Of a stretch of DNA of 64,000 nt, positions 42,537 to 51,240 are shown one piece after another. Within the stretch, counting starts at the first letter, position 1; each line of letters begins with the position of its first letter. The notes beneath the pieces are model-generated. The model worked only from the letters and a program-made list of their open reading frames with translations, was not told where the DNA came from and did not search any database. Where the stretch lies: the NCBI GenBank assembly GCA_958296005.1, contig CATQHQ010000001.1, forward strand, positions 946,134 through 1,010,133. The letters are read 5' to 3'. This stretch comes from Longimicrobiales bacterium. Lineage in GTDB: Bacteria; Gemmatimonadota; Gemmatimonadetes; Longimicrobiales; Gaopeijiaceae. The position numbers and the translations under genes are program-made.

Positions 42537-43742
42537 ATGCCCAGGCACACACCGTCGGTCAGAGCCACCGTCGCCTGGACGGCGTTGGTTTCGGTACTAG
42601 TCGTCGGATGTGGTCCAACCGGCAACGGCGACGCCCAGGTCCCCGGCGTTCTGCAGGCACGTCCGGCCGCAACGCTTCAGGTGGGGGAGACGCCCTCTCT
42701 GCTGATCGGCGTGCAGGAGGGCCCGGACGAGTACCTCCTCCACGACATCGAAGGCGCGGCTCGCTTGTCCGACGGGAGCGTAGCTGTCGCCGTCAGAGGC
42801 TCGCATCAGGTTCGGAAGTACGACTCGTCGGGCCAGCATCTGTGGACCCAGGGACGATCCGGCGAGGGCCCCGGGGAGTATCAAGGCGTAATGCTCCTGC
42901 GCGGATGCACTGGCGACGAAGCCATCGCGACATACGACATCTACAACCGCCGAGTCACCAAACTCGACGGGGACGGGCGCGTGTTTGCGGATTATCCCTT
43001 TGTATTCGAGGGTACGCAGCCGCACACGATGGACTGTTCGCCAAGCGGCCGCCTTGTCTTTTCCGGCTGGGGTCGGCTGAGTGAGACTGCTGGACCCCAT
43101 CGGTGGAAGGTGCCTGTCGCCTTCGCGGACAGCGGCGAGTCCACTGTCAAGGTTCTACGCCGGGACGTCCCGGGCCAGGACAGGGTTTCGCAGGTAGAGG
43201 ATGGTCGACCACTGGGCGATGGACCGCGCGTTTGGGGCCGTCGGACCGTGTTGGGAGCTACCGACGACGGAGCATGGGTCGGCACCGGCGACGGCTATGA
43301 ACTTGAGTTCGTCGATTGGGACGGAGCCACGATCCGGCGGCTCCGGTGGGAAGGGCCGGAGTTGGCCGTGACCGCAGCTCACATCGACGTACTTCGTGAA
43401 GCCATACGCGCCCAGTATCGCGGTCGCGGCGGCGCCGACTGGCGTCCTGCATTCCAACAGCGGTGGGACGGTGAACGAGAAATGCTTCCGACGGTCTTCC
43501 CCGCGTACTCCAGCATCCTGGTGCCTCGGAGCGGCGGGCTTTGGGTCGAGAGCTTTCGACGCCCGGGACAAGAGAACCGCGAGTGGTGGGTCTTCAGCGA
43601 CGAAGGAGCTTGGACTGGTACTCTGTCGCTGCCGGCCCGCATGGCCGTCCTCGATGCGGGCGCCGACTGGGTTCTTGTCCGAGACACGGACGAGCTAGGC
43701 ATACAGCGACTAGCCGAGTACCAGCTGGTCGTTTCGCCGTGA
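42537..43742 (+). CDS. Secreted 6-bladed beta-propeller lipoprotein
   Basis: 401 residues. The lipoprotein signal ends at VSVLVVGC (Cys about 25). The rest is propeller-like: repeats of the kind HDIEGAARLSDGSVAVAV, RKYDSSGQHLW, RSGEGPGEYQG, TYDIYNRRVTKLDGDGRVF. This is the NHL-related 6-bladed propeller type that is abundant in Gemmatimonadota- and Bacteroidota-like genomes. The role is unknown, probably ligand or protein binding at the outer membrane. Monocistronic: own promoter upstream and a strong hairpin downstream. Confidence 0.8.
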   Translation: MPRHTPSVRATVAWTALVSVLVVGCGPTGNGDAQVPGVLQARPAATLQVGETPSLLIGVQEGPDEYLLHDIEGAARLSDGSVAVAVRGSHQVRKYDSSGQHLWTQGRSGEGPGEYQGVMLLRGCTGDEAIATYDIYNRRVTKLDGDGRVFADYPFVFEGTQPHTMDCSPSGRLVFSGWGRLSETAGPHRWKVPVAFADSGESTVKVLRRDVPGQDRVSQVEDGRPLGDGPRVWGRRTVLGATDDGAWVGTGDGYELEFVDWDGATIRRLRWEGPELAVTAAHIDVLREAIRAQYRGRGGADWRPAFQQRWDGEREMLPTVFPAYSSILVPRSGGLWVESFRRPGQENREWWVFSDEGAWTGTLSLPARMAVLDAGADWVLVRDTDELGIQRLAEYQLVVSP

Positions 43743-43750
43743 CGGCAAAA

Positions 43751-43786
43751 GCGCCCCCGCACCGGCCGAAGCCGGCGCGGGAGCGC
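43751..43786. terminator. Bidirectional hairpin terminator between convergent genes
   Basis: A 16-bp stem with two G-T-type positions (43751-43766 with 43771-43786) and a CGAA tetraloop lies between the propeller gene stop (43742) and the sigma-factor stop (43813). It is preceded by CAAAA on the plus strand, giving U's on the minus transcript. Confidence 0.75.
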
Positions 43787-43812
43787 GTCTGATCCCTGCT
43801 AGAGACGGAACG

Positions 43813-44703
43813 TCAGGCGGCGAAGGACCGCAGGGCCTCTCCGCAGTCTCCGTCGCGGAGGCGGCGCAGGGCTCGGTCGCGCAACTGGCGGATCCGCTCC
43901 CTGGTGACTCCCAGGTCGTTGCCGATCTCCTCCAGAGTGTGCTCGCGCTCGCCTTCGAGGCCGAAGTACATCTTCAGCACTCGCGCGTCCCGCTCGTCCA
44001 GGCTGCCCAGCCCCTTGCTGATCGCCTCGTGCAGGAGGCGGTTCTCCACTTCAACTTCCGGCTCCGGCGCCTCCTCGGTGATGAAGCGTTCCACCAACTG
44101 GGAATCCTCGCTGTCGCCGATAGGGGCGTCCAAGCGTATCTCCGCAGCGTTCAGCGTCTGCAGGGACTCCACCAGCTCCGGCGTCAGGTTGGCCGCCCGC
44201 CCCAGCTCGTAGCTGGTCGGCTCGCGGCCCAACTCCTGTTTCAGCCGCTCCTTCTCCCGGAATATCCGCGCCAAGTCCGAAGCCCGGTTGAGGGGCACGC
44301 GGACGGGACGCCCCTGGTTGGCCAGGGAAGCCAAGATCGCCTGCCGGATCCACCACACGGCGTAGCTGATGAACTTGACCCCCTGCTCCGGGTCGAACTT
44401 CCGGGCCGCCGTGACCAGCCCCACGTTCCCCTCTTGGATCAGGTCCGTGAGGGAGACGCCGCGGTTCTGGTACTTCTTGGCCACGCTGATCACGAAGCGC
44501 AGGTTGGCCTTGGCGAGGGCCTGCACGGCGTCCTCGTCGCCTTCCTGCGCCATCGCGCCCAGCCGCTTCTCCTCGTCGGGCGTGATCAGCTCGTGGCGGC
44601 TCACGTCCCTCAGGTACTGGTCCAGCGCGGTCTGCTCGTCCAGGCTGGTGTCGAAGCCCGTGAGGGGGTTCCGCCCCTTCTTGCTCCGAGTTCTTTTTGC
44701 CAT
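43813..44703 (-). CDS. RNA polymerase sigma-70 family factor, RpoD/SigA type
   Basis: 296 residues. Region 1.2 (LDQYLRDVSRHELITPDEEK), region 2 with the -10-melting helix (NLRFVISVAKKYQNRG, LIQEGNVGL, FISYAVWWIRQAI), region 3 (FREKERLKQELGREPTSYEL) and the region 4 helix-turn-helix (HTLEEIGNDLGVTRERIRQL) are all complete. There is no long acidic region 1.1, so it is either a short primary factor or a group 2 factor. The TTGAC/TATAAT-like promoters seen in the window fit recognition by such a factor. Confidence 0.93.
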   Translation of the reverse strand: MAKRTRSKKGRNPLTGFDTSLDEQTALDQYLRDVSRHELITPDEEKRLGAMAQEGDEDAVQALAKANLRFVISVAKKYQNRGVSLTDLIQEGNVGLVTAARKFDPEQGVKFISYAVWWIRQAILASLANQGRPVRVPLNRASDLARIFREKERLKQELGREPTSYELGRAANLTPELVESLQTLNAAEIRLDAPIGDSEDSQLVERFITEEAPEPEVEVENRLLHEAISKGLGSLDERDARVLKMYFGLEGEREHTLEEIGNDLGVTRERIRQLRDRALRRLRDGDCGEALRSFAA

Positions 44704-44792
44704 CTTCCTTGCTCGATCCTCCGGCGCGGGTTTGGGCCCCGAGCCCCATGGCGGGCTAAGTCGGAGCCCCGCTAGGCGTAACGAGTACAGCC

Positions 44793-46211
44793 CTAATCAA
44801 TGGAGCGCGTCCGTCCCGGCGTCAAGGGTTCGTCGTGTACGCGGTCGCCCGGTCCTGCAAGCCGGGCTCTCGAAGTCCCGCTGGGCGACCGGCTTCCTCT
44901 CTCTAGTACTACACCAGGGGCCGAATTGGTTCCATCGACCAGGCGCTCAAGCACCCACTCCGGGTGGACTTCCCGTCGCTCGAAGGTGAACAGACGGAGT
45001 ACCCGGGCGGTTCGGTACAGCTCGCGGGTCAGCCTCGGCAGGTCGATCAGGCCGGGCAGCCCCTCCCTTCCCAGGCGGATCACTCCGCCGGGACGGTCCA
45101 CCAACGCGTCCAGCTCGAACATCGCCTTCTTCACGGGGAAGTCGAGGATCGCTTCGCCCGGTGCCAGCCCAAGCTCGACGGCGACCACATCCTCCCATCG
45201 GCGCTTCTCCGGCGAGTCGCCGCTGACCCACTCCGGTAGCGGACGCCCCTCCAGCTGCCACGCCGTCACCTCCGCGGCGCGCTTGGGCAGGCGCCGGTTC
45301 CGCAGGGCGGGCAACCATCGGTCGGCGATGAGCTTGGCCCGGCGCCCCGAGGACGCCCGCGCCCTCCGATCGAGGTCGTAGAGGAGGGCTTCATCCGTAG
45401 GGCCGACGAGCTCCGCGGGCGACAAGAGGCCGGCTTCGACCGCCGTCTCCACGATCCGCTTGTAGAGCCCCGTGGCGGCGCGGACGGCGTGGTGCCAGTA
45501 GACGGTGCGGAACATCTGGTACTTGGAGAACAATAGGGACTCCAGGGAGCTCAGCGCCTTCGCCCGCAGCCCCACCTCCCACTTGCCCGTGTCGGGGTCA
45601 CGCAGGATGGCCAGGCCCTGCAGGAGGCGGTCCACGTCCGGGGTCCCGTAGGGCACGCCGCAAAATCGGGCGTCGCGACGCAAGTACTCCATCTTGTCCA
45701 GGTCGAGGCTGCCGCTGACCAAGCCCCGCAAGGGCGTGTCGTCGCTGCCCCGGATGAGCCGGTGGACGGACTCGGCCGCGCCTTCGCCCAAGGGCTCGAG
45801 GGCCGCGTTCAAGTCGCCCGAGCGGAAGAACTGAAGACCGACTTCCTCGTGGTCGCCGGGGATGCGGTCGGGTTCCAGCTCCTCCAGCGCGTGGGAGAAA
45901 GCGTAGTGGCCGATGTCGTGGAGAAGGGCCGCGTAGGGGACCAGACGCTCGTCCCGCCATGCCTCGGCGGGGCCTGGCTGCTTCTCCTTCAGGATGCGGA
46001 GCGCCTTGACCGTCAGGTGGTAGACGCCGAGGGCGTGGTCGAAGCGGGTGTGGGTGGCGCCGGGGTAGACGAGGTGGGCCAGCCCGAGTTGGCGGATGTA
46101 GCGGAGCCGCTGAAAGGCCGCCGTGTCGACGATGGCGACGGCAATCGGATCCAGCCGGATCGCGTTCCAAAGCGGATCGCGGATGACGAGAGATCGTCCA
46201 TGTCCAGGCAT
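44793..46211 (-). CDS. HD-domain phosphohydrolase (SAMHD1/dGTPase-like)
   Basis: 472 residues from the ATG at 46211. HD metal motif: RFDHALGVYHL (first His), LLHDIGHYAFSHALE (His-Asp pair) and the later DKMEYLRRDA. N-terminal VIRDPLWNAIRLDPIAVAIV and FQRLRYIRQLGLAHLVYPGA are typical of the SAMHD1/YdhJ group. Such enzymes remove triphosphate from dNTPs or hydrolyse other nucleotides; which one is not clear. Cytoplasmic. It is divergent from the UvrC-like gene, with a near-leaderless promoter of its own. Confidence 0.9.
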   Translation of the reverse strand: MPGHGRSLVIRDPLWNAIRLDPIAVAIVDTAAFQRLRYIRQLGLAHLVYPGATHTRFDHALGVYHLTVKALRILKEKQPGPAEAWRDERLVPYAALLHDIGHYAFSHALEELEPDRIPGDHEEVGLQFFRSGDLNAALEPLGEGAAESVHRLIRGSDDTPLRGLVSGSLDLDKMEYLRRDARFCGVPYGTPDVDRLLQGLAILRDPDTGKWEVGLRAKALSSLESLLFSKYQMFRTVYWHHAVRAATGLYKRIVETAVEAGLLSPAELVGPTDEALLYDLDRRARASSGRRAKLIADRWLPALRNRRLPKRAAEVTAWQLEGRPLPEWVSGDSPEKRRWEDVVAVELGLAPGEAILDFPVKKAMFELDALVDRPGGVIRLGREGLPGLIDLPRLTRELYRTARVLRLFTFERREVHPEWVLERLVDGTNSAPGVVLERGSRSPSGTSRARLAGPGDRVHDEPLTPGRTRSID

Positions 46212-46219
46212 GGAGCGCA

Positions 46220-46248
46220 ATAGTACCGCGTCGTCTCGGCAGCTGCAA
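46220..46248 (-). promoter_or_regulatory. Promoter of the HD hydrolase (TTGCAG-N17-TACTAT)
   Basis: On the minus strand TTGCAG (46248-46243) and TACTAT (46225-46220) are 17 bases apart. The ATG at 46211 lies eight bases beyond the -10, so the leader would be zero to two bases. Confidence 0.55.
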
Positions 46249-46267
46249 GCCGCGGGTGGCCGATCCA

Positions 46268-46296
46268 TTGACGGCTACCGAACAAAATACGAATAT
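46268..46296 (+). promoter_or_regulatory. Candidate promoter of the UvrC-like gene (TTGACG-N17-GAATAT)
   Basis: TTGACG (46268-46273) is followed after 17 bases by GAATAT (46291-46296), divergent from the HD-gene promoter. The leader would be about 47 bases. The local AT-rich patch (AACAAAATACGAATATG) stands out in this GC-rich DNA. Confidence 0.45.
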
Positions 46297-46349
46297 GCGA
46301 TCTTCCTCCCTCGCCCACTGGCCCTCCCTGCCGTCCCCGAGAGAGCCGC

Positions 46350-47447
46350 ATGTCGAAGAGCGTCCTGAAGGACCATGTGCGCGCCCAGGCCGAGGACCGA
46401 CCTGGAGTCTACCGCTGGCTCGCCGCCGACGGGCGCGTCCTGTACGTGGGGAAGTCCGTCCGGCTGAGGTCCCGGTTGCTGTCGTACTTTCGGGAACCCG
46501 ACGGCAAGGTGGAGCGGCTGATGCGGGAAGCGGACGGCGTGGCGTGGGATCATCTGCCCAACGAGTTCGCGGCTCTCTTCCGCGAGATGCGGCTGATCCA
46601 GGCGTGGCGCCCGGAGTACAACGTGGAGCACAAGCGGAAGCGGCGGTTCGGGTTCGTGAAGGTGACGCGGGAGGCTGCGCCTCGGCTCTTGGTGGTTGGG
46701 CGGGTGGTGAGCGACGGTGCCTGCTACTACGGCCCGCTGGCTCGGACGGGTTGGCTGGCCGACGCCGTGAACGACCTGGCGCGCGCGACTGGGCTGCGGG
46801 ATTGTCGCGCCGACGTTCCCATGCACTACGGCGATCAGCTGGAAGTCTTCGCGTCCGGTCGACCGCCGCTGTGCTTGCGTGGCGAGGTGGGGTCGTGCTT
46901 GGCGCCGTGCGCCGGGCTCTGCACGAGCGCCGACTACCGGCAGCGGCTGGCGGCGGCTCAGGCGTTTCTGGAGAGAAGGAGCAAGGCGCCCCTCGCGGAG
47001 CTGTCGAAGGCGCTGGCGGCGGCCGCGGAACGGCGGGAGTTCGAGCACGCGGCCCGACTCAGGGATCGGATGGCGCGCTTGGAGAAGTTGCAGGCTCACC
47101 TGTCGGGGTTCCGGGGGCAGGCCCGGGAGATGAACTTGGTCTACCCCGTGGCGGGGTTCGAGGGCGAGGACCGCATCTACATGATCCGTAGGGGCAGGCT
47201 CCACAGCGACATGGCCCGTCCCGCGACGGCTCGGGACGTCCAGCGCGCCGCTCGTGTGGTCGCACGGGTCTTCCGTCCGGCCCCTGCGGACAGGGAGGCC
47301 GCCATGGGGGCGATCGCGGCGTCGGAGACGCTCTTGGCCGTGAAGTGGTTCGCCCGACATCCCCAGGAACGGCGAAGGGCGGTGGCGCCGACGGAGTGGC
47401 TGGCGGGGCAACGTCTGCGGTGGGGCCGGGCCCTGTCCCAAATCTGA
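46350..47447 (+). CDS. UvrC/Cho-like GIY-YIG endonuclease, N-terminal half only
   Basis: 365 residues. GIY-YIG nuclease at about 15-95 (PGVYRWLAADGRVLYVGKS; catalytic Glu expected in NEFAALFREMRLI). Then the UvrC Cys-rich segment CLRGEVGSCLAPCAG and a UVR motif (about 215-250, AAAERREFEHAARLRDRMAR). It lacks the RNase H-like second nuclease and the helix-hairpin-helix domain of full UvrC. It is therefore Cho-like: able to make the 3' incision at DNA damage but not the 5' one. A complete UvrC may exist elsewhere. Monocistronic. Confidence 0.85.
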   Translation: MSKSVLKDHVRAQAEDRPGVYRWLAADGRVLYVGKSVRLRSRLLSYFREPDGKVERLMREADGVAWDHLPNEFAALFREMRLIQAWRPEYNVEHKRKRRFGFVKVTREAAPRLLVVGRVVSDGACYYGPLARTGWLADAVNDLARATGLRDCRADVPMHYGDQLEVFASGRPPLCLRGEVGSCLAPCAGLCTSADYRQRLAAAQAFLERRSKAPLAELSKALAAAAERREFEHAARLRDRMARLEKLQAHLSGFRGQAREMNLVYPVAGFEGEDRIYMIRRGRLHSDMARPATARDVQRAARVVARVFRPAPADREAAMGAIAASETLLAVKWFARHPQERRRAVAPTEWLAGQRLRWGRALSQI

Positions 47448-47451
47448 CCTT

Positions 47452-47466
47452 CCCCGCCCATCGGGG
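47452..47466 (+). terminator. Possible weak hairpin terminator after the UvrC-like gene
   Basis: A five-base-pair stem CCCCG-CCCAT-CGGGG starts four bases after the stop and is followed by GTTT. Short, with a minimal U-run, so only suggestive. Confidence 0.3.
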
Positions 47467-47533
47467 GTTTACCTGGGGAGATCGCTAGGTACCTTACCGG
47501 CTCGGCCCCAGATTGAGAAAGGACGAGTGCGAG

Positions 47534-48073
47534 ATGGATCTTTCGACCAACGGCGATTTCTGGCTGATTCTGTCTGCGGTGGTTTCCGTTCTCGGGCTGT
47601 TTCTGGCCTTGAGAGCTGATCTGCGCAAGGAGATAAGAAACCTTCGGGCCGACATGGAGAAGCGGTTCGACCAAGTGGACAGGCAGTTCGGGCAGGTGGA
47701 CAGGCAGTTCGGGGGGATGGAGAAGCAGTTCGGGCGGGTAGACAAGCGGTTCGAGCAGGTGGACAAGCGGTTCGAGCAGGTGGACAAGCGGTTCGAGCAG
47801 GTGGACAAGCAGTTCGAGCAAGTGGGCAAGCAGTTCGAGCAGATGGGGCACCGGATCGACCGGATTGAGGATCGGGCCCGCGAAAACCACAAGGAAGTGA
47901 TTGGCGAGCTTGCCAAGATGAAGGCGGAAGTCAGCGCCATGGGGGCGAAGCTCGACGAGCGGTCCTACCCGCGCCGGCTCGAGACCGTGCGTGAGACTCG
48001 CGGGGAGTACTCTGACCAGAAACCCGAGGAAAGCGGCGTGGACCCGGACGGCGAAGACGCCAGCATCGACTGA
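47534..48073 (+). CDS. Membrane-anchored heptad-repeat coiled-coil protein
   Basis: 179 residues from the ATG at 47534. One membrane segment (about 8-27, FWLILSAVVSVLGLFLAL), then a long parallel coiled coil made of near-identical seven-residue units: D-R-Q-F-G-Q-V, then K-R-F-E-Q-V-D three times, then K-Q-F-E-Q variants. After this come HRIDRIEDRARENHKE and an acidic disordered tail. The strict repeats point to an oligomeric rod or spacer. No enzymatic domain. The copy number of the units could vary between strains because the DNA repeats are exact. Confidence 0.8.
   Translation: MDLSTNGDFWLILSAVVSVLGLFLALRADLRKEIRNLRADMEKRFDQVDRQFGQVDRQFGGMEKQFGRVDKRFEQVDKRFEQVDKRFEQVDKQFEQVGKQFEQMGHRIDRIEDRARENHKEVIGELAKMKAEVSAMGAKLDERSYPRRLETVRETRGEYSDQKPEESGVDPDGEDASID
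47744..47848. repeat. 21-bp tandem repeats inside the coiled-coil gene
   Basis: Three identical 21-base units (47744-47764, 47765-47785, 47786-47806) are followed by two diverged units (47807-47827, 47828-47848); looser copies extend upstream to about 47660. Each unit encodes one heptad, so gain or loss keeps the frame. Confidence 0.85.
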
Positions 48074-48076
48074 AGC

Positions 48077-48685
48077 CTACTTCGCGCTCCATCGCATGGC
48101 GGGGACGACCTCGCCCTTAGCGCACGAGTCGATCAGGATGGCCAGCCGTCGCAGCCGGGTGTCTTCGCGCTTTGCGCTGACGATCCACCACGAGACTTGC
48201 CGGCGGTACGACGGGCGGGCCGCCTGAAACCAGCGCCAAGCCTCGGGGTCGGCCTGAATCCGCCGCTCGTACTCGGCGGGGAGCGCGATCGCTCCTTGTT
48301 CGTACGACGCCTTCTTCTGGTTGGCGGCGTTGCGGTTGCGGTACGAGGCCAACCCGGCGTCGGCGACCAGGCCCGCTCTCTTCAGCTCCGTCATGCGGGC
48401 CAAGTTGCGGGCGCTCCAGTGGCTTCCTGGCCGCCGAGGGGTGAAGCGTATCTTGTAGCTCGTGTCGTCGATCGACTTCCTGATCCCGTCGATCCATCCG
48501 AAGCAGAGGGCGACGTCCACCGACTCGGGCCAGGTCACGCTGGGCAACCCCGACCCCTTCTTGCGATAGCCGACCCACTGTTCGTCGGCGGTGGCGTGGT
48601 GGGCTTCGAGCCAAGCGCGCATCTCCTCGGGGGTGGTGAAGAATCGAGGGTTGTCCGCCGAACCAAGAGGCGCCGCTTGGTTCAC
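48077..48685 (-). CDS. YdeI/OmpD-associated family protein
   Basis: 202 residues from a GTG one base after the penicillin acylase stop. Family marks: FTTPEEMRAWLEAHHATADE, WVGYRKKGSGLPSVTWPESV, ALCFGWIDGIRKSIDD, TPRRPGSHWSARNLARMTEL and the Trp-rich C-terminus (SYRRQVSWWIVSAKREDTR). Soluble, no signal. The family includes YdeI of E. coli and proteins linked to bacteriocin and peptide resistance, but the molecular function is not known. Its place at the end of the amide-catabolism run may be only positional. Confidence 0.85.
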   Translation of the reverse strand: MNQAAPLGSADNPRFFTTPEEMRAWLEAHHATADEQWVGYRKKGSGLPSVTWPESVDVALCFGWIDGIRKSIDDTSYKIRFTPRRPGSHWSARNLARMTELKRAGLVADAGLASYRNRNAANQKKASYEQGAIALPAEYERRIQADPEAWRWFQAARPSYRRQVSWWIVSAKREDTRLRRLAILIDSCAKGEVVPAMRWSAK

Positions 48686-48686
48686 A

Positions 48687-51233
48687 TCACCCGCCTGGCG
48701 CCAGCATCCAGCGTTCCGCAGCCACGGACTCCACCCGCTCCCGGGAGTAGAAGACGGGGAAGAAGCGGTCGTCGGCCCAGAGTTCGAAGAGGTTGTCGTA
48801 GAACGGCGAGTCGGGGTCGCCGGACTGGCCGGGCGTGTTGGCGCCCAGAGTCCGATCCCAGTCGCCGGTGTCGACGATGATTCGAAACGACGCGCCCGAG
48901 GTCTGGTTGTCGCCGCTGCCCGTGTTGTTGAGGGTGAAGCTGTTGCCGCCCCTCGGCAGGGGGCCGACGGTGAAGCGGTCCGCCATCTCCGGCGGCACGG
49001 CGCCGGACAGGGGATGGAAGAGGACGGCGTGCTTGTAGGCGGCTTGCCCATAGCGCCACCGCTCCAGCTCCGGTCCCAGTTTGGCCTCCAGCTCCGCGAC
49101 GGCTTCCTCAAGGCTTCGTGCGAGCAAGGCGTCCCGCCCGGCGACGGGATCCGGGCCGAACTCGCCGCCCGGTCCCTCCAAGTGGGCCAGGACCTTGGTC
49201 ATGGCCATTCCCCGCAGTAAGCGGCGAACGTCGCCTTCCGGCGCAACCGCTTCGTACACGTTGCTACGCACCCGCCGCTCGAACGCCACGTAGATCCCTG
49301 CCGCGACCGACTCGGGCGAGAGGACGAAGTCCCACTCCAGCAGCAGCCGGCGAGCCTCTTCGGCAGCGGGCATGTCCGACGACACGTGGCGGAGCATCGG
49401 CGACAGCGCGCGGGCCGGCAGCGAAAGGTAGTCGGTTTGCAACGCCGCCATGTCCCCGACCGTGTGACGGCGTCCCCCGCCCAGAACTTCGGAAGCTCGC
49501 GCCCAGCGGAAGGGGTCGGACCACTCCCAGCCGATCGCGTCCCGGTGCGGGTAGTCGGCCGGCGTCAGGTGGTTGTTCGCGGTGGCGAAGAAGCCTTCGC
49601 CCGGGTTCAGAACGCTGGGCTTGGCCCGAATCGGCAGGTAGCCGTCCCATTCGTAGCGGCCGTCGCCGGGAACGGGCACCAAGCCTGACCAGTTCCGACG
49701 CACGGGCGCGATCCCCACGGCCTGCCAGCCGATGTTCCCCTCGCGGTCGGCCCAGACCATGTTCTCGCCGGGGATGTTGGAGTAGTTGCACGCTTCGACG
49801 AACTCTTCCCACGTCTTGGCTTGATTCATGCGCAGGCTGGCCAAGTACGGAGCGCCGCCGGGCTCCAGCCACGCAGCCCTTACCGCGTATGCCACTTGAT
49901 TCTCCGGGTCTTCGTAGACCACTGGACCGTGGCGCGTGTACTTGAGCTCCACCCGGTGCGGCGCTTGGCCCTTCACGGGGATCTCTTCGCTGATCACGGT
50001 CATCTCTTCCCATGCGTCGCGGTAGCGGTAGCGGTTGGGATCGGCGGGATCGGTGCGGTACACGTAGAGGTCCTCGCCGTCCGTCCTGAAGACCGTCAGG
50101 CCCCACGCCCCGTAGCCGTTGTGGCCGATGCTCACACCGGGGATCTCCGGCTCCCCGCCTCCGATCACGTTCCAGCCCGGTCCAACCAAGTGCACCCAGT
50201 ACCGCAACGAGGGCGCCGACTGAGCCCGGTGCGGATCGTTGGCCATCATCGGAAAGCCGCTCTCGGTCAGGTGCCCGCTTACCACCCAGTTGTTGGACCC
50301 CGTGCTCTCGAGGTCCGCGTCCGGCCACAAGGGGGCGTCGGCGGGCGTTCCGGGGCCGCCGCCGTCCAGCAACGACCGGGCCGGGCCGCTGCCGCGATGC
50401 TCCGGCGCCAAGTGCTCGGGGCGGAAGCGGATCGGTCTCCTGAAGGCGTTGTAGAGCCGGAGGATGTCCGCCTGCAGCAGGCTGCCGTCGATCGCCGGAT
50501 CCAGGTCGATCTCCGGCTCGCCGGGGTGGAAGTTGGCCATCCGCTTCACCGCTTCGCCGCCTGCGACGGCCACGGCCCGGCCGTAGTTCAGCTCCGCGCC
50601 GATGTTCCCCAGCAGTCCCTGGTGACGAGAGATCACCACCTCCGGGGTCCAGCGCTTGGGCCGGATCCCCAGCAGCTCGAACTCGACGGGCAGCAGCGAC
50701 GGATCGGCCTCGGTCCGCGCGATCCAAGCGTTCACGCCGTCCACGTAGGCCTGAATGATCTCGGCGCCCCGGTCGTGATAGTGGTTCATCTCCTGGGTCA
50801 TGTCGCCCCGGTACTTGAATAGGCGAAACCCCACGTCGCGCTCGATCTCCGACGGCCCCAGCAGTTCGGCGGCGGTTCCCGTCGCCTGCGCCCGCCACAC
50901 CTCGAACTGGAAGAGGCGGTCCCGCGCCGCCGCGTAGCCCTGAGCGAAGAAGAGGTCGCGTTCGGTCTCGGCGTAGATGTGGTTGATCCCCCAGCGATCG
51001 CGGATGATCTCCACGGGCTCGTCCAGACCCGGGACCGCCACGTGGCCGTCGGCGTCTGCTCCTTCCCGGCCGGCACGGTCCTGCTGGGCGGCCAACTCCG
51101 CGACGGCGCTAGTCAGGAGGACGCCCAGGGCGGCGAGGGCGACGCGAACGCGATTGACGACCAGCCCGGACGAGCCGGCGGACGTCTGGGGCCTGGGCGA
51201 CTTGCGGGGGGCGAGATCGACGTTGGTCTTCAT
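48687..51233 (-). CDS. Penicillin acylase family N-terminal nucleophile hydrolase
   Basis: 848 residues from the ATG at 51233 (GAGA six bases upstream). A signal-like segment lies at about 28-50 (VNRVRVALAALGVLLTSAVA), so it is exported. The alpha-chain region begins at VEIIRDRWGINHIYAETERD. The beta-chain nucleophile is Ser about 313 in TGSNNWVVSG, the site of autocatalytic cleavage. Later marks: MMANDPHRAQSAPS, HNGYGAWGLT, ENMVWADREGNIGW and FATANNHLTP. Such enzymes split acyl amides: beta-lactam side chains, acyl-homoserine lactones, cyclic lipopeptides. The substrate here is unknown. It lies downstream of the beta-amino-acid genes on the same strand. Confidence 0.92.
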   Translation of the reverse strand: MKTNVDLAPRKSPRPQTSAGSSGLVVNRVRVALAALGVLLTSAVAELAAQQDRAGREGADADGHVAVPGLDEPVEIIRDRWGINHIYAETERDLFFAQGYAAARDRLFQFEVWRAQATGTAAELLGPSEIERDVGFRLFKYRGDMTQEMNHYHDRGAEIIQAYVDGVNAWIARTEADPSLLPVEFELLGIRPKRWTPEVVISRHQGLLGNIGAELNYGRAVAVAGGEAVKRMANFHPGEPEIDLDPAIDGSLLQADILRLYNAFRRPIRFRPEHLAPEHRGSGPARSLLDGGGPGTPADAPLWPDADLESTGSNNWVVSGHLTESGFPMMANDPHRAQSAPSLRYWVHLVGPGWNVIGGGEPEIPGVSIGHNGYGAWGLTVFRTDGEDLYVYRTDPADPNRYRYRDAWEEMTVISEEIPVKGQAPHRVELKYTRHGPVVYEDPENQVAYAVRAAWLEPGGAPYLASLRMNQAKTWEEFVEACNYSNIPGENMVWADREGNIGWQAVGIAPVRRNWSGLVPVPGDGRYEWDGYLPIRAKPSVLNPGEGFFATANNHLTPADYPHRDAIGWEWSDPFRWARASEVLGGGRRHTVGDMAALQTDYLSLPARALSPMLRHVSSDMPAAEEARRLLLEWDFVLSPESVAAGIYVAFERRVRSNVYEAVAPEGDVRRLLRGMAMTKVLAHLEGPGGEFGPDPVAGRDALLARSLEEAVAELEAKLGPELERWRYGQAAYKHAVLFHPLSGAVPPEMADRFTVGPLPRGGNSFTLNNTGSGDNQTSGASFRIIVDTGDWDRTLGANTPGQSGDPDSPFYDNLFELWADDRFFPVFYSRERVESVAAERWMLAPGG

Positions 51234-51240
51234 GGGTTCT

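Noticed and set aside
47660..47848. CRISPR-like array.
   Set aside because: Units are contiguous 21-mers without spacers and encode heptads of a coiled coil.
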